Assembly (NCBI RefSeq): GCF_026013545.1
Contig: NZ_JAPDOG010000013.1
Coordinates: 62,001 to 126,000 of the forward strand
Length of the DNA stretch: 64,000 nucleotides
Direction: 5' to 3'
Origin: Defluviimonas salinarum
GTDB taxonomy: Bacteria > Pseudomonadota > Alphaproteobacteria > Rhodobacterales > Rhodobacteraceae
Shown: positions 63,148-64,000 of the stretch, piece after piece
How the letters are laid out: each line of letters starts with the position of its first letter
How positions within the stretch are numbered: position 1 is the first letter of the stretch
Position numbers and translations under genes: made by a program
The notes under the pieces: model-generated
The model's input: only the letters and a program-made list of their open reading frames with translations
Databases searched by the model: none
What the model was told of the DNA's origin: nothing

Positions 63148-63501
63148 ATGCGGATAAGGCTGCAAGATAGCGGTTCGGAGGGGCCGCGGCTTCGCGCCGC
63201 GCTCCTGCTGGCGCTTGTGGCCGCCCTTTTGTTCGCAACGGTCGCCGACGCGTTCCACCTGCACGAGGTCCACGCTTCCGCCACCCAGCTGCACATGGAG
63301 CGGGCGGGCGCCGACGACGGTTCCGGCCAGGCGATCGGCGCACCTGACTGCGGCATTCATCCAGGCTGTTCAGCGGCGCTGATCCCCGACATATCGACGA
63401 TGGCGGACGTTGTTCTCATCGGCGTTAGAGAGCCGATGACGCGGCGGGAGCGGCCTTCAGTGGCCGAAGGTGAGCCCTACCACCCACCGATCTTCTCCTA
63501 A
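63148..63501 (+). CDS. Small exported His-rich protein
   Basis: A 117-residue protein with a long signal or anchor (RAALLLALVAALLFATVADA) and a short His-rich mature start (FHLHEVHASATQLHMERAG) and two Cys (DCGIHPGCS). Its layout is like that of the 123-residue exported protein at 48.5 kb, with no clear sequence match. ATG 63148 is chosen; an upstream TTG at 63130 is possible. The gap 63502-63704 holds no gene I can support. Confidence 0.5.
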   Translation: MRIRLQDSGSEGPRLRAALLLALVAALLFATVADAFHLHEVHASATQLHMERAGADDGSGQAIGAPDCGIHPGCSAALIPDISTMADVVLIGVREPMTRRERPSVAEGEPYHPPIFS

Positions 63502-63704
63502 CCGTCCTCATCGCACGACGCATGTTGAGCCGTGCCGTGATCATCGGCATTTCATGGGCCGGGATCGTTCTGGGCAACCAGCGGTTCATGGATGTTCGCG
63601 CACCTTGTCGACCCCGGATCCGAGCTCGTTCCTGCGTCGCAGTGGCATGGCGCCCCTAGCCTTTTCTTTTGCGTTGGCGGGGGCCTATCCCAAAGGGAAA
63701 CTCA

Positions 63705-64000
63705 ATGCGACACCGAAATCTTGCCATGAAAGCGCTCGGCCTTTTGGTCATCGCTCTGCCCGCGGTGGCAGAGCCTCGGATGGTCTTCATTCCCGAGGGC
63801 AGCGCCGATTCCATTCTCTTGGTCGGCGCCGAAACCGGGGAAACCGTGCGGCGGATCGAAGGCATCGAAGCGGTCCACGGACTGTCGGGAGCGCCCGGCG
63901 TGCCCTACCTCGTGGCCGGCAGCTATGCCGAGACGCCGCGTGACGGCATTGCCGCGATGGCGCAGCCCGAAGGCGTCTCTGCCGACGATCATGCTGCCCA
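63705..64000 (+). CDS. Exported protein, start only (right window edge)
   Basis: ATG 63705, with AAAGGGAAA upstream, opens an uninterrupted frame to the edge (98 codons). The signal region is MKALGLLVIALPAVAEPRMV, followed by GSADSILLVGAETGETVRRI, which looks like the first blades of a periplasmic beta-propeller of the YVTN/PQQ-like kind. It continues outside the window. The family call is tentative. Confidence 0.6.
   Translation, partial: MRHRNLAMKALGLLVIALPAVAEPRMVFIPEGSADSILLVGAETGETVRRIEGIEAVHGLSGAPGVPYLVAGSYAETPRDGIAAMAQPEGVSADDHAA

Overview
The window looks like a high-GC chromosome segment from a Rhodobacterales-type alphaproteobacterium. This rests on gene content: XdhABC, a short HisG with HisZ, class II (B12) ribonucleotide reductase, DUF1489, a DUF6636-like protein and phosphonate catabolism genes. 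It also rests on the short intergenic motif CCAAATATCCC followed by GC-rich sequence. I see no rRNA, tRNA or CRISPR array.

Region 1 (1-45.9 kb) reads as ordinary core and metabolic DNA. From the left: a bitopic acidic-repeat protein cut by the window edge, a SIMPL-domain protein, an O-acetylhomoserine sulfhydrylase, two tiny lipoproteins, a DegP/HtrA-type protease, a cytochrome c remnant and a glycosyltransferase-like protein. Then comes a 2-aminoethylphosphonate (AEP) locus at 8-19 kb: an ABC importer, a PbfA-like lyase, PhnY, PhnA, PhnW and a divergent LysR regulator. It should import AEP and convert it to acetate and phosphate through phosphonoacetaldehyde and phosphonoacetate. After msrB-msrA there is a purine operon (20-29.6 kb) running xdhA-xdhB-xdhC into a BMP-type nucleoside/purine ABC transporter, mostly with overlapping stop and start codons. 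Then follow dnaE, a phospholipase-D protein, a TauE/SafE permease, an AbrB-type membrane protein, small genes, hisS-hisZ-hisG and DUF1489. Last is nrdJ, which carries an unexpected in-frame, lower-GC Cro/C1-type helix-turn-helix segment.

Region 2 (45.9-64 kb) is accessory. It opens with a terminator, a possible IS21-type end and a two-gene AAA+ ATPase/metallophosphoesterase module, followed by an IS3-type transposase remnant. The rest is a copper-handling and envelope-stress island: small His-rich exported protein, lipoprotein, TolC-type channel, multicopper oxidase, cupredoxin-CusF fusion, broken Rieske gene, DedA-like protein, 5'-truncated CusA, CueR and a CopZ-like metallochaperone. It continues with an L,D-transpeptidase/two cytochromes c/DsbA operon, a second L,D-transpeptidase, a two-component system with a His/Met-rich sensor loop, a Met-rich EF-hand protein and a 31-residue membrane peptide. 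Three CueR-type operator/promoters (52.9, 56.3 and 59.0 kb) tie much of this island to copper. The Rieske and cusA remnants show that it has been rearranged.
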